The position numbers and the translations under genes are program-made. A stretch of DNA of 64,000 bases from Tenacibaculum sp. AHE14PA (GTDB lineage Bacteria; Bacteroidota; Bacteroidia; Flavobacteriales; Flavobacteriaceae): positions 1,611,501-1,675,500 of the forward strand of contig NZ_CP058983.1 in NCBI RefSeq assembly GCF_019278465.1. Direction: 5' to 3'. Positions 24,959-32,686 of the stretch are shown piece by piece. Position 1 is the stretch's first letter. Every line of letters starts with the position of its first letter. The notes under the pieces are model-generated. The model was not told the DNA's origin. It saw only the letters and a program-made list of their open reading frames with translations, and made no database searches.

Positions 24959-25984
24959 ATGGCAAAAATTAAGTTAGAGTACATTTGGTTAGACGGTTAT
25001 AAACCAACACAAAACCTAAGAAGCAAAACAAAGGTTGAAGAACACGATAATTTTCAAGGAACAATTGAAGAGATAGGAAATTGGTCTTTTGATGGATCTT
25101 CTACAAAACAAGCTTCTGGTGGAGCATCAGATTGCTTACTGGTTCCTGTGGCAATTTATCCAGATCCTGCAAGAGTTAACGGTTATTTAGTTATGACAGA
25201 AGTTATGAATGCAGATGGTACGCCGCACGAAACTAACGGAAGAGCTACTATTGATGATAATGATAATGATTTTTGGTTTGGATTTGAGCAAGAGTATTTT
25301 ATTATGGATACCGCAACTCAACTACCTTTAGGGTTTCCTATAGGCGGTTACCCAGGGCCACAAGGAATGTATTATTGTTCTGTAGGCGGAAGAAATACAC
25401 ATGGTAGAGATTTCGTTGAAGAACATGCTGATTTATGTATTGAAGCAGGTTTAAATTTTGAAGGAATTAACCAAGAGGTTGCTTCAGGACAATGGGAATA
25501 CCAATTATTCGCACAAGGAGCAAAAAAAGCGGGTGATGAAATTTGGATCTCTAGATATTTACTAGATAGATTAACAGAAAAATATGGTTACTACATAGAA
25601 TACCACCCTAAACCTGTAAAAGGAGACTGGAATGGTTCTGGAATGCATGCCAATTTTTCTAATGAAGTATTAAGAACTTGTGGTTCTCAAGAAATATATG
25701 AAACTATTTGTGAAGCATTTAGACCTGTAACTAAAGAACACATTGCTGTTTACGGAGCTTACAATGACGAACGTTTAACAGGTTTACACGAAACAGCTTC
25801 TATAACAGACTTTAGTTTTGGTGTTTCAGATAGAGGAGCATCAATACGTATACCAATAATTACTGTAGAAAAAGGCTGGAAAGGATGGCTAGAAGACAGA
25901 AGACCTGCTTCTAACGGTGATCCTTATAAAATTGCAGCGAGAATTATTAAAACAGTAAAACCAGTAAGCGAACAATTCAAATAA
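24959..25984 (+). CDS. Glutamine synthetase type II (eukaryotic-like)
   Basis: 341 residues, short and characteristic of GSII. Visible motifs: WSFDGSSTKQA (beta-grasp region, about 42-52), FGFEQEYFIMD (metal-binding glutamates), GINQEVASGQWEYQ, NGSGMHANFS and SIRIPI. It has the GSII order and spacing rather than that of bacterial GSI (about 470 residues). It catalyses ATP-dependent glutamine synthesis. It is divergent from GSIII; such pairing suggests that the two isoforms are used under different nitrogen conditions. A terminator follows at 26020. Confidence 0.88.
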   Translation: MAKIKLEYIWLDGYKPTQNLRSKTKVEEHDNFQGTIEEIGNWSFDGSSTKQASGGASDCLLVPVAIYPDPARVNGYLVMTEVMNADGTPHETNGRATIDDNDNDFWFGFEQEYFIMDTATQLPLGFPIGGYPGPQGMYYCSVGGRNTHGRDFVEEHADLCIEAGLNFEGINQEVASGQWEYQLFAQGAKKAGDEIWISRYLLDRLTEKYGYYIEYHPKPVKGDWNGSGMHANFSNEVLRTCGSQEIYETICEAFRPVTKEHIAVYGAYNDERLTGLHETASITDFSFGVSDRGASIRIPIITVEKGWKGWLEDRRPASNGDPYKIAARIIKTVKPVSEQFK

Positions 25985-26019
25985 ATAATTTCCATAACAA
26001 CACACACTAACAACAACTA

Positions 26020-26049
26020 AAAAGCCTTTAAATTAATTTAAAGGCTTTT
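26020..26049. terminator. Palindromic terminator between GSII and the antiporter gene
   Basis: AAAAGCCTTTAAATT and its exact reverse complement form a 30-base palindrome with T-rich flanks. It serves the GSII gene and possibly the convergent antiporter gene. Confidence 0.75.
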
Positions 26050-26208
26050 CTGTTTTATATAATTAAACAGTATCTGTTATGTATTCTAATTTGAATAATT
26101 TCTGATAAAGAACCACATCGAAAACTATTCTAAACTAAAGGTTAAGTAATAAATTTTACTCACTCAATTGATAAAGTTTTATCAAAAATAAAAAACAGCT
26201 TTATAATT

Positions 26209-27147
26209 CTATTTAAAAGCTAAATAGATAAAAGAAACATATCCTATTAGCAGCACAAAACCTTTGATTCTTCCTATTTCATTTTTCTTATAAAAATAAG
26301 CCATCGGTAATAAAACAAAAGCGAAACCTAACATCCAGAATATATCTTTACTTAATATTTGTGGCTCGGTTACTTTTATAGTTGTTATCATAGAAGTTAA
26401 ACCCAATACAGAAGCAATATTAAAAATATTAGACCCTAACAAGTTCCCTAATGATATTGCCTTTTCACCTCTTATTGCCGCTATTACTGAAGCTGCTAAT
26501 TCCGGAACACTAGTTCCGATAGCAATCATCGTTACAGATATTACCCCTTCACTAATTCCTTGATTTCTTGCCAATGTTTTTGCGCCATCAACCAATAACT
26601 CAGAACCAAAATACAATGCCAATCCACCGATTAACAACCAAATGATTATTTTAAAATAACTTACCGCCGCCAGTGCATCATCTACCTCTTCACTGCTTTG
26701 ATCTGATTTTGCATTTTTTATTAAATAAACTAAAAACAACGCTAAACCAATCAATAAAACACCACCTTCAATAGCATTTAAATCATTGTTATAGCTCAAC
26801 ATTCCCCAAAGAGCTAGAGAAAACAACATCATCACTGGCCAATTTATTTTATAAAAATCTTTACTTATTGCAATAGGACCAATTAACGCTGTTATACCTA
26901 AAACCATTCCGATATTAGCAATATTAGATCCAATAACATTGTTTATGGCAATTGCCGGAGAACCATCTAAAGCTGCCTGCAAACTAACTAATAGTTCTGG
27001 TGCTGAAGTTGCAAAAGAAACCACCGTCATACCAATTACCATTTTAGATATATTCAATTTAAAAGATAATCCCACAGAAGAACGAACTAAAAACTCCCCT
27101 CCAAAAACCAACAAAATCAATCCTATTATTATATATACAACACTCAT
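26209..27147 (-). CDS. Calcium/sodium antiporter (CaCA family, YrbG-like)
   Basis: 312 residues, about ten membrane helices in two inverted halves. The two alpha repeats of the family are visible: SFATSAPELLVSLQAALDG with NNVIGSNIANIGMVLG (about 44-80) in the first half, and AIGTSVPELAASVIAAIRG with GNLLGSNIFNIASVLGLTS (about 210-250) in the second. The acidic residues of the PEL motifs bind cations. It exchanges Na+ or H+ for Ca2+ across the inner membrane. A short acidic cytoplasmic loop (SDQSSEEVDD) separates the halves. The gene stands alone. Confidence 0.9.
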   Translation of the reverse strand: MSVVYIIIGLILLVFGGEFLVRSSVGLSFKLNISKMVIGMTVVSFATSAPELLVSLQAALDGSPAIAINNVIGSNIANIGMVLGITALIGPIAISKDFYKINWPVMMLFSLALWGMLSYNNDLNAIEGGVLLIGLALFLVYLIKNAKSDQSSEEVDDALAAVSYFKIIIWLLIGGLALYFGSELLVDGAKTLARNQGISEGVISVTMIAIGTSVPELAASVIAAIRGEKAISLGNLLGSNIFNIASVLGLTSMITTIKVTEPQILSKDIFWMLGFAFVLLPMAYFYKKNEIGRIKGFVLLIGYVSFIYLAFK

Positions 27148-27569
27148 GTAATATTATTATTTTTTGCGAAGATACTGCTTTGATTTCAAAAATTACAACC
27201 TTCAAATACATCAAAAAATACCTTCACCTAATTTTTAAAACAACACTTTTTATTTAGTTTTCAATAATCAAACAACTAAAAAAAGCTGCTATTTAAACAC
27301 TTTTTGCTTTAGTTTTAAGTATTCATTTAAAAAACTTCTTTATTTTATTACATATTAAAACACAAAACAACCTAAAAAGTTAATAACTAAAACAAAGAAC
27401 AAGTAATTTTAGTTTCAGATTAAAACACAATGCATTTTTTTATATTAATAATAAAACACAAACAGATTAATTTATACTTAAGTTTTTGGAAGTATGATTC
27501 TCTTTGATATATATTGATAAAACAATTCCGGAATCAATCAATATTAATCTATTAAAAACATTAAAATTC
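27148..27569. other. Intergenic region, no gene recognised
   Basis: 422 bases of AT-rich DNA between divergent antiporter and SPFH transcription units. It must contain both promoters. No perfect TAnnTTTG with TTG upstream was identified, and no stable hairpin or RNA gene was seen. Confidence 0.5.
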
Positions 27570-27641
27570 ATGATAACTATTACTACTAAAATAATTACTA
27601 TTGCAGTAAAAATTGCAACTATTATAACACTATTATACTAA
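27570..27641 (+). CDS. Possible 23-residue hydrophobic micropeptide
   Basis: ATG 27570 to TAA 27639-27641 encodes 23 residues: MITITTKIITIAVKI and a hydrophobic end (ITLLY), enough for one membrane helix with two lysines. It ends 27 bases before the SPFH gene, in the same direction. It might be a membrane micropeptide, a leader, or chance in AT-rich DNA. Confidence 0.25.
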   Translation: MITITTKIITIAVKIATIITLLY

Positions 27642-27668
27642 TCAAATTTTAAAACCAAACTATATATT

Positions 27669-29006
27669 ATGCTAACATTTATCGGAGTATTATTAATTAT
27701 TACAGGGTTAATTACCATTGTATTAAATTCAATTTTTAAAAACAGTAAAATACTAAACTGGTTCACCCTACAAAGAAGCATTCAGCTAACCATACTTGGT
27801 GCTCTTATGAGTATTATTACAGGAATGTTTTTTTACGCAGATGCCGGTACAGCCTATGCCGTACAATATGTTTCTGGTGGTGATAAAATGATTACCACAC
27901 AAGGTTTAAAACTTAAATGGTGGGGAAGAATTATTCCGCTTTCATACGAAACATCAATAAAAGATATTATTGTTGATGATGAAAGTGAATTACCTAAAAG
28001 TGATCAAGGAATTTATAACCGAAAAGCTCAGAAATGGGAATTCAGTGATGCTATTAAAGCGGAGATAAGCACTTCTGTAATTGTAGGAGTTAACATTAAC
28101 GACGAGGAAGTATTTTTAAATATGGCCGACAGAAACAGGAGTGAATCTAAATTAATATACGGAAGAGTTTTACCGAATATTGACGCAGCGATTAAAAATA
28201 CATGTAAACTAATGGATGCCCAAGATTACATTTCTGGTCAAGCATCTGATTTTGACAGGTATTTTAGAGATCAATTAGAAAACGGAATGTATCAAGTAGA
28301 GCAATATTATGAAGCTGAAAATATGAATGAAATTGTAGGTGATACCACTACCATCAGAAAAATAAAGGTTGGTAAATCTAGTAAGCAAAAAAAGTTCAGA
28401 ATAAAAAGAAATGACAATGGTAATATTGTTAGAGACAACTCTAATACCTTAAAACAATATGGTTTAAAAATATACCAAGCACAAGTAACGGGTATCGATT
28501 GGGAAGCTTCTTTTGACGAACGCTTAGATTTACAAAAAAATGAAGTTGCACAAACACAACTTGAAAAACAACAAGCAGAACGCGAATATTATAGAGCTAA
28601 AAAAGAAGTTGCAAAAGGAGAGTCTGAAAAAGCAAAAGAAAGAGCTCGTTTAGAGAAAATTCAAATTCAGCAAACCATTGAAGCTGAAACCGAAGCAAAA
28701 GTTGCTGGTTTTAACTTAATCAAAGAAAAAAAACAATACGAAGTTGAACAGTTTAAAGCAAAAAGTAAAAAAGTTGCTGCTGATGCAATGTATTACGAAA
28801 ATTCTAAACTAGTTAGCGCTGGTTTAACTCCGCAAGAAAAGGCTGAGTGGGAATACAAAACAGCAGTTGGAGTAGCAGGCCAAATAAAAGATTTACAGCT
28901 ACCATCTACATATATTGAAGGGAGTAAGAACGGGAATGACGGAAACTTGTTACAATCGCTAATTGGAGCAGATCTCGCCAAGAAAATGATGGAAAGTAAA
29001 AAGTAA
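27669..29006 (+). CDS. SPFH/band 7-type membrane scaffold protein
   Basis: 445 residues. Two membrane segments at about 2-19 (LTFIGVLLIITGLITIVL) and 38-57 (IQLTILGALMSIITGMFFY) are followed by a band 7/SPFH-like domain (about 65-280) that opens with VQYVSGGDKMITTQGLKLKWW. Residues about 285-385 are a long charged helix rich in Ala, Glu, Lys and Gln (LEKQQAEREYYRAKKEVAKG), typical of the coiled coil in flotillin- and prohibitin-like proteins. It probably forms a membrane microdomain scaffold. No NfeD partner or protease gene is adjacent. The family call rests on architecture and the opening motif. Confidence 0.7.
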   Translation: MLTFIGVLLIITGLITIVLNSIFKNSKILNWFTLQRSIQLTILGALMSIITGMFFYADAGTAYAVQYVSGGDKMITTQGLKLKWWGRIIPLSYETSIKDIIVDDESELPKSDQGIYNRKAQKWEFSDAIKAEISTSVIVGVNINDEEVFLNMADRNRSESKLIYGRVLPNIDAAIKNTCKLMDAQDYISGQASDFDRYFRDQLENGMYQVEQYYEAENMNEIVGDTTTIRKIKVGKSSKQKKFRIKRNDNGNIVRDNSNTLKQYGLKIYQAQVTGIDWEASFDERLDLQKNEVAQTQLEKQQAEREYYRAKKEVAKGESEKAKERARLEKIQIQQTIEAETEAKVAGFNLIKEKKQYEVEQFKAKSKKVAADAMYYENSKLVSAGLTPQEKAEWEYKTAVGVAGQIKDLQLPSTYIEGSKNGNDGNLLQSLIGADLAKKMMESKK

Positions 29007-29020
29007 ACATCATATTTATT

Positions 29021-29059
29021 AAATTGAGTGGAGTAATCCTTTTTCACTTCACTCAGTTT
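29021..29059. terminator. Hairpin after the SPFH gene
   Basis: A 14-bp stem with two G-T pairs (AAATTGAGTGGAGT / ACTTCACTCAGTTT), starting 15 bases after the stop. The T-tract behind it is short, so termination is probable but not certain. Confidence 0.5.
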
Positions 29060-29076
29060 AACAAATTATTTTTCAG

Positions 29077-29084
29077 TATTTTTG
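29077..29084 (+). promoter_or_regulatory. -7 box TATTTTTG
   Basis: Perfect TAnnTTTG, 19 bases before ATG 29104; drives the two small genes that follow. No TTG at -33 is evident. Confidence 0.5.
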
Positions 29085-29103
29085 ATATAGAATCAAACTT
29101 ATA

Positions 29104-29256
29104 ATGAAAAAACAATTTTTTAAATTTTTAGCAAAGTTAAATAAAATGATACTACCCTCTTTTACACAAAAAGAGTTAGACATTTCTAAAGCTACTAAAT
29201 TTCAATTAGCAATTATTGGATGGCGTGCTTTTGTAACAATAAACTCACTAGACTAA
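29104..29256 (+). CDS. Small conserved-type basic protein, 50 residues
   Basis: ATG 29104 to TAA 29254-29256, 50 residues, basic and hydrophobic: MKKQFFKFLAKLNKMILPSF, then TQKELDISKATKF and WRAFVTINSLD at the end. Short proteins of this pattern (LNK..LPS......YR....NSLD) recur in Flavobacteriaceae, sometimes labelled SsrA-binding protein in annotations, which its length makes unlikely. It has its own -7 box and precedes the DUF2007 gene by 13 bases, so the two are probably cotranscribed. Its function is unknown. Confidence 0.55.
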   Translation: MKKQFFKFLAKLNKMILPSFTQKELDISKATKFQLAIIGWRAFVTINSLD

Positions 29257-29269
29257 AAAACTTATAATT

Positions 29270-29494
29270 ATGAAAGAGCATATAAAAGTATATACAGGAA
29301 CCACTATTTTAACAAACAGACTAGCTTTTTTACTTGACGAAGCTAACATAGCAACTTTAATTAAAGACAGTAAAGAATCTGGTAGATTAGCTGGTTTTGG
29401 ATCAACTGGAGATTCTTGTGAATTATTCATCTACAAATCTGATTCTGAGCATGCTCAGGAAATAATAGATAATTTTAAGCAAGAGGTTAATTAA
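29270..29494 (+). CDS. DUF2007 putative signal-transducing protein
   Basis: 74 residues, a full-length DUF2007 domain: IKVYTGTTILTNRLAFLLDEANI (strand then helix), ATLIKDSKESGRLAGFG, and CELFIYKSDSEHAQEIIDNF. The fold is ACT/ferredoxin-like; members are described as putative signal transducers, related to PII-like proteins in shape. There is no signal peptide. It follows the 50-residue protein gene and is closed by a terminator at 29506, just before tRNA-Arg. Confidence 0.75.
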   Translation: MKEHIKVYTGTTILTNRLAFLLDEANIATLIKDSKESGRLAGFGSTGDSCELFIYKSDSEHAQEIIDNFKQEVN

Positions 29495-29505
29495 TTTTAA
29501 AAAAT

Positions 29506-29538
29506 AAAAAGCAAAAAAAAATGTTTTTTTGCTTTTTT
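29506..29538 (+). terminator. Intrinsic terminator before tRNA-Arg
   Basis: Stem AAAAAGCAAAAAAA / TTTTTTTGCTTTTT with loop AATG, 11 bases after the DUF2007 stop codon. Confidence 0.7.
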
Positions 29539-29554
29539 AATTAAAAAACATCTG

Positions 29555-29562
29555 TATATTTG
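29555..29562 (+). promoter_or_regulatory. tRNA-Arg promoter -7 box (TATATTTG)
   Basis: Perfect TAnnTTTG element 12 bases before the tRNA. A TTG lies 23 bases upstream (29529-29531), slightly farther than usual and inside the preceding terminator. Confidence 0.65.
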
Positions 29563-29574
29563 CACCCGCAAAAC

Positions 29575-29648
29575 GGCCTCGTGGCGCAACTGAATAGCGC
29601 ACTTGATTACGGCTCAAGAGGTTGCTGGTTTGAATCCAGCCGAGGTCA
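29575..29648 (+). tRNA. tRNA-Arg (anticodon ACG)
   Basis: 74 bases with a complete cloverleaf. Acceptor GGCCTCG pairs with CGAGGTC (one G-T pair), discriminator A at 29648; anticodon stem CTTGA / TCAAG; loop TTACGGC with anticodon ACG at 29609-29611; T-arm GCTGG TTTGAAT CCAGC. CCA is not encoded (CTA follows). A34 is presumably converted to inosine by TadA to read CGU, CGC and CGA. Confidence 0.95.
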
Positions 29649-29650
29649 CT

Positions 29651-29684
29651 AAAAAAACCACATATTAATTTATGTGGTTTTTTT
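29651..29684 (+). terminator. tRNA-Arg terminator
   Basis: Stem AAAAAAACCACATA / TATGTGGTTTTTTT, 14 perfect base pairs, loop of six, directly after the tRNA. Confidence 0.85.
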
Positions 29685-29710
29685 GCTTTTAATAAATAGC
29701 GTAAAATACA

Positions 29711-29754
29711 GTCATAAAAAAACCTCGAAGATAACTTCGAGGTTTTTTTATGAC
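29711..29754 (-). terminator. Terminator of the T9SS adhesin operon
   Basis: A perfect 20-bp inverted repeat (arms 29711-29730 and 29735-29754, core AACCTCGAAG / CTTCGAGGTT) with loop ATAA. It lies 14 bases past the end of the OmpA/PD40 gene. Confidence 0.85.
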
Positions 29755-29767
29755 TATGTAAAGCACA

Positions 29768-31714
29768 TTAATTATTGACCTTTACGTTTTTTCCTCCATC
29801 TAAAATATAAAAATAAGAACGTCTATTCTTTTGATGCTCCTCTTTACTACATTTACTTTGATTTGCATCATCACAGTCGTTTAATAATTGACTTTCTCCA
29901 AATCCTAAAGCACTTTTAATTCTGTTTGATGCAATACCTCTAGAAACAATATAATCTTTCGTAGAAATAGCTCTACTAGTTGATAAACGCTTATTATACT
30001 CTTTAGTTCCTCTACTATCGGTATGTGATTCTATTTTTATAACCATTTCGGGGTGATTTTTCATCACAGATACGATATGCTCCAATTCATATTCTGCATC
30101 TTCTCTAATATTAGATAAGTCAAAATCAAAATAAATAGGTTTAATTACTATTTGATCCTCTACAATAAGAGACTCCAGTGTTAAATTTGCATTAATTAAC
30201 TTATTATTTACATCTACTGTTTGTACTTGTTTTTGTGTATCTTTAAAATCTACTTTAGAAGCTACTACTGTAAAATTATTCTCACAATCTATTCTTTTAA
30301 AAACATACCTTCCATCTTCTTTTGTTATCTGTTTTGAAATAGGGTTGCCTTCTGAATCAATCAATCTAACCTCTACATTAAACATTGGGTTACCTGTACG
30401 AGAATTAGTAACAACACCTTCTATATCTTCTTTACAGTCATAAATTAAAAAGCTATAAATATCATCATCTCCTTTACCCCCTTTTCTATTTGACGAGAAA
30501 AAACCTTTACTTCTTTGATTATTTATTACAAAAGAAAAATCATCTAAAGGGCCATTTACGGGTGCCCCTAAGTTTATTGGTCTTGAAAATTTACTGTTTT
30601 TTATTTTCGATTCAAAAACATCTAAAGCTCCTAGCCCTATATGACCATCTGAGGCAAAATAAAGAGTATTATCAACACCTACAAAAGGAAACATCTCTCT
30701 ACTTTCTGTATTAATTTGTTTTCCTAAATTGATAGGTTCTCCGTATTTATCATCTTCTAATATAGCTACTTTATAAATATCTGTTTCTCCAAATCCATTT
30801 GGCATATCAGAAACAAAATATAATGTCTTTTCATCAGGACTTAATGCTGGATGTCCATATGAATAATTATCTGTATTAAAAGGTAGTTCTCTTACTTTTG
30901 ACCATTCACCATCAACATTAGTTGCTTTATAAATTTTTAAATGAGTTGTACGATTATCATCTCCTTTTAGCTCTTCACCGTCAAAATTATCTCTAGTAAA
31001 ATACATTGTTTTACCGTTTTTAGTGATAATAGTGTTTGACTCGTGATAACTTGTTGATAATTCTTTTAACCTTTTTGCTTCAGAAATATCAAGGATTTTA
31101 TCAGTATCTATATCTTTTAATTCAGAGCTATATATGTTTAAGAAAGGTTGATTATTCCATTCATATAACTTAACATCTTTTTTAATATTTAAAGGTTTAG
31201 TTGAGGCATAATATAATTTGTTATCAAATATAAAACCACCGAAATCTGAATATTTTGTGTTTGTAGCTACATTATGAACATTTATATAAATCTTTTCTTT
31301 ATTCGTGTATTCTACAAAATAATCTTGATTTTCATCTAATGCAATTGGTCTACTATCTGTTGCTTCAATTTTTTTTATTTTTTGAAGCCATTTATCTGAT
31401 TCAGAAACTTTACCGTTACTTTTTAATACCTGTGCATATCTAAAAAAGTGTTTTGTTGTTTCTTTATTTTCAAAATTCTGCATTAATTCTTCATACCACA
31501 CCTCTGCCTTCAGAAACTCTGCATTATAATAATATGAATCAGCTAACCTACTTACAACTACTTGTGATGTATCTCCTTTTTGATACAAAACTTCATAAAG
31601 CTCTGCAGATTTTTTATAAGCAAACTCTTTAAAGTATCTGTCTGCTGCATATTTTCGTTGTCCAAAACTAACAACGCTGGTAATTAAGAATACTAATAGT
31701 ATTGTTTTTTTCAT
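29768..31714 (-). CDS. OmpA-family PD40 protein, PorE-like T9SS component
   Basis: 648 residues. Signal peptide 1-19 (ending VSFGQ). Domains in order: TPR-like helices about 25-125 (SAELYEVLYQKGD, EVWYEELMQN), a PD40/WD40-like beta propeller about 150-420 (HPALSPDEKTLYFVSDMPNG, FASDGHIGLGALDVFES), a carboxypeptidase-regulatory-like domain about 430-520 (GVVTNSRTGNPMFNVEV), and an OmpA peptidoglycan-binding domain about 525-640 (YFDFDLSNIREDAEYEL, SHTDSRGTKEYNKRLS). This is the layout of PorE of Porphyromonas, which ties the type IX machinery to peptidoglycan. It is the last gene after adhesin and SprF-like genes. Unlike PorE it has no lipobox. Confidence 0.85.
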   Translation of the reverse strand: MKKTILLVFLITSVVSFGQRKYAADRYFKEFAYKKSAELYEVLYQKGDTSQVVVSRLADSYYYNAEFLKAEVWYEELMQNFENKETTKHFFRYAQVLKSNGKVSESDKWLQKIKKIEATDSRPIALDENQDYFVEYTNKEKIYINVHNVATNTKYSDFGGFIFDNKLYYASTKPLNIKKDVKLYEWNNQPFLNIYSSELKDIDTDKILDISEAKRLKELSTSYHESNTIITKNGKTMYFTRDNFDGEELKGDDNRTTHLKIYKATNVDGEWSKVRELPFNTDNYSYGHPALSPDEKTLYFVSDMPNGFGETDIYKVAILEDDKYGEPINLGKQINTESREMFPFVGVDNTLYFASDGHIGLGALDVFESKIKNSKFSRPINLGAPVNGPLDDFSFVINNQRSKGFFSSNRKGGKGDDDIYSFLIYDCKEDIEGVVTNSRTGNPMFNVEVRLIDSEGNPISKQITKEDGRYVFKRIDCENNFTVVASKVDFKDTQKQVQTVDVNNKLINANLTLESLIVEDQIVIKPIYFDFDLSNIREDAEYELEHIVSVMKNHPEMVIKIESHTDSRGTKEYNKRLSTSRAISTKDYIVSRGIASNRIKSALGFGESQLLNDCDDANQSKCSKEEHQKNRRSYFYILDGGKNVKVNN

Positions 31715-31726
31715 CTGTTATTATAT

Positions 31727-32653
31727 TTAGAAGAATCTTGGCGACTTCATTGTTTGTTGTTTAAAAATCTCGTAACGTAGCATTAATTCATAAGTCCCTG
31801 AATTATAATTACTATAATTAGAAGTCGTTAAATCATATGCAAATCCTATATACATACTTCTACTTGCTTGGAAACCTAATAAAGCACTTAACGAATCATC
31901 CCACCTCCATGCTAATCCTGCAGTAAACTTTTCTTGAAATAGGAAATTTGCAGAAACATCTATAGACAAAGGAGCTCCTTTTACAATTTTTGCCAAGGCC
32001 GCTGGTTTAAATTTTAAATCTTCGTTTATATCAAAAACATAACCTGTTATTAAAAAGAAATGTAAACGTTCTTCAGCTACATCTCCTCCATTTACTGTAT
32101 CATCATAATGGTCTGTTCTTAATAAATTAGGAACCGCTAAACCAACATACCATTTTGGTTTATGAAAATATACACCTGCTCCAATAGTTGGTAAAAACTC
32201 ACTAACATTATCAGACAAAAGAGCATCTGGATTTTGTGAAAGCCCTTTACTCCAGTCAATACTTAAATGTCTAGCTCCTAACTTTAATCCAAATGCTAAA
32301 TTTCCTTCATCACCTGTACGTATTGTATACGAAACATTAGCATCTAAATAAATTTCATTTGAAGGCCCAATTCTGTCATTTGTTAAATTAACCCCCAATC
32401 CTACTCCACTATATCCCAAAGGAGTGTCATAACTTAATGTTTGGGTATCTGGCGCACCATCTAAACCAACCCATTGAGTTCTACCTAGTGCAGTTATTGT
32501 TGTATGCCCCCTAGAGCCTACATAAGCAGGGTTAACACTCATTGTATTATACATATATTGAGTATACTGCGGATCTTGCTGTGAGTAAACAACTCCTGAT
32601 AAACTTAATAACAATAGTAATGTTATTTTTATATGAAAATTTATTCTATTCAT
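31727..32653 (-). CDS. PorP/SprF family outer-membrane protein (T9SS partner)
   Basis: 308 residues. Signal peptide of about 24 residues, then the family hallmark QQDPQYTQYMYNTMSVNPAY followed by VGSRG. The rest alternates into beta strands of a predicted outer-membrane barrel and ends near MKSPRFF. PorP/SprF proteins associate with PorK/PorN rings; SprF is required to secrete adhesins that carry a type B sorting domain such as SprB. Here it lies 33 bases after the end of a giant adhesin with exactly such a domain and 12 bases before the PorE-like gene, so it is most probably the dedicated partner. Confidence 0.9.
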   Translation of the reverse strand: MNRINFHIKITLLLLLSLSGVVYSQQDPQYTQYMYNTMSVNPAYVGSRGHTTITALGRTQWVGLDGAPDTQTLSYDTPLGYSGVGLGVNLTNDRIGPSNEIYLDANVSYTIRTGDEGNLAFGLKLGARHLSIDWSKGLSQNPDALLSDNVSEFLPTIGAGVYFHKPKWYVGLAVPNLLRTDHYDDTVNGGDVAEERLHFFLITGYVFDINEDLKFKPAALAKIVKGAPLSIDVSANFLFQEKFTAGLAWRWDDSLSALLGFQASRSMYIGFAYDLTTSNYSNYNSGTYELMLRYEIFKQQTMKSPRFF

Positions 32654-32686
32654 ACTTAAAGTATTTCATTTTACGATTTAATTATT

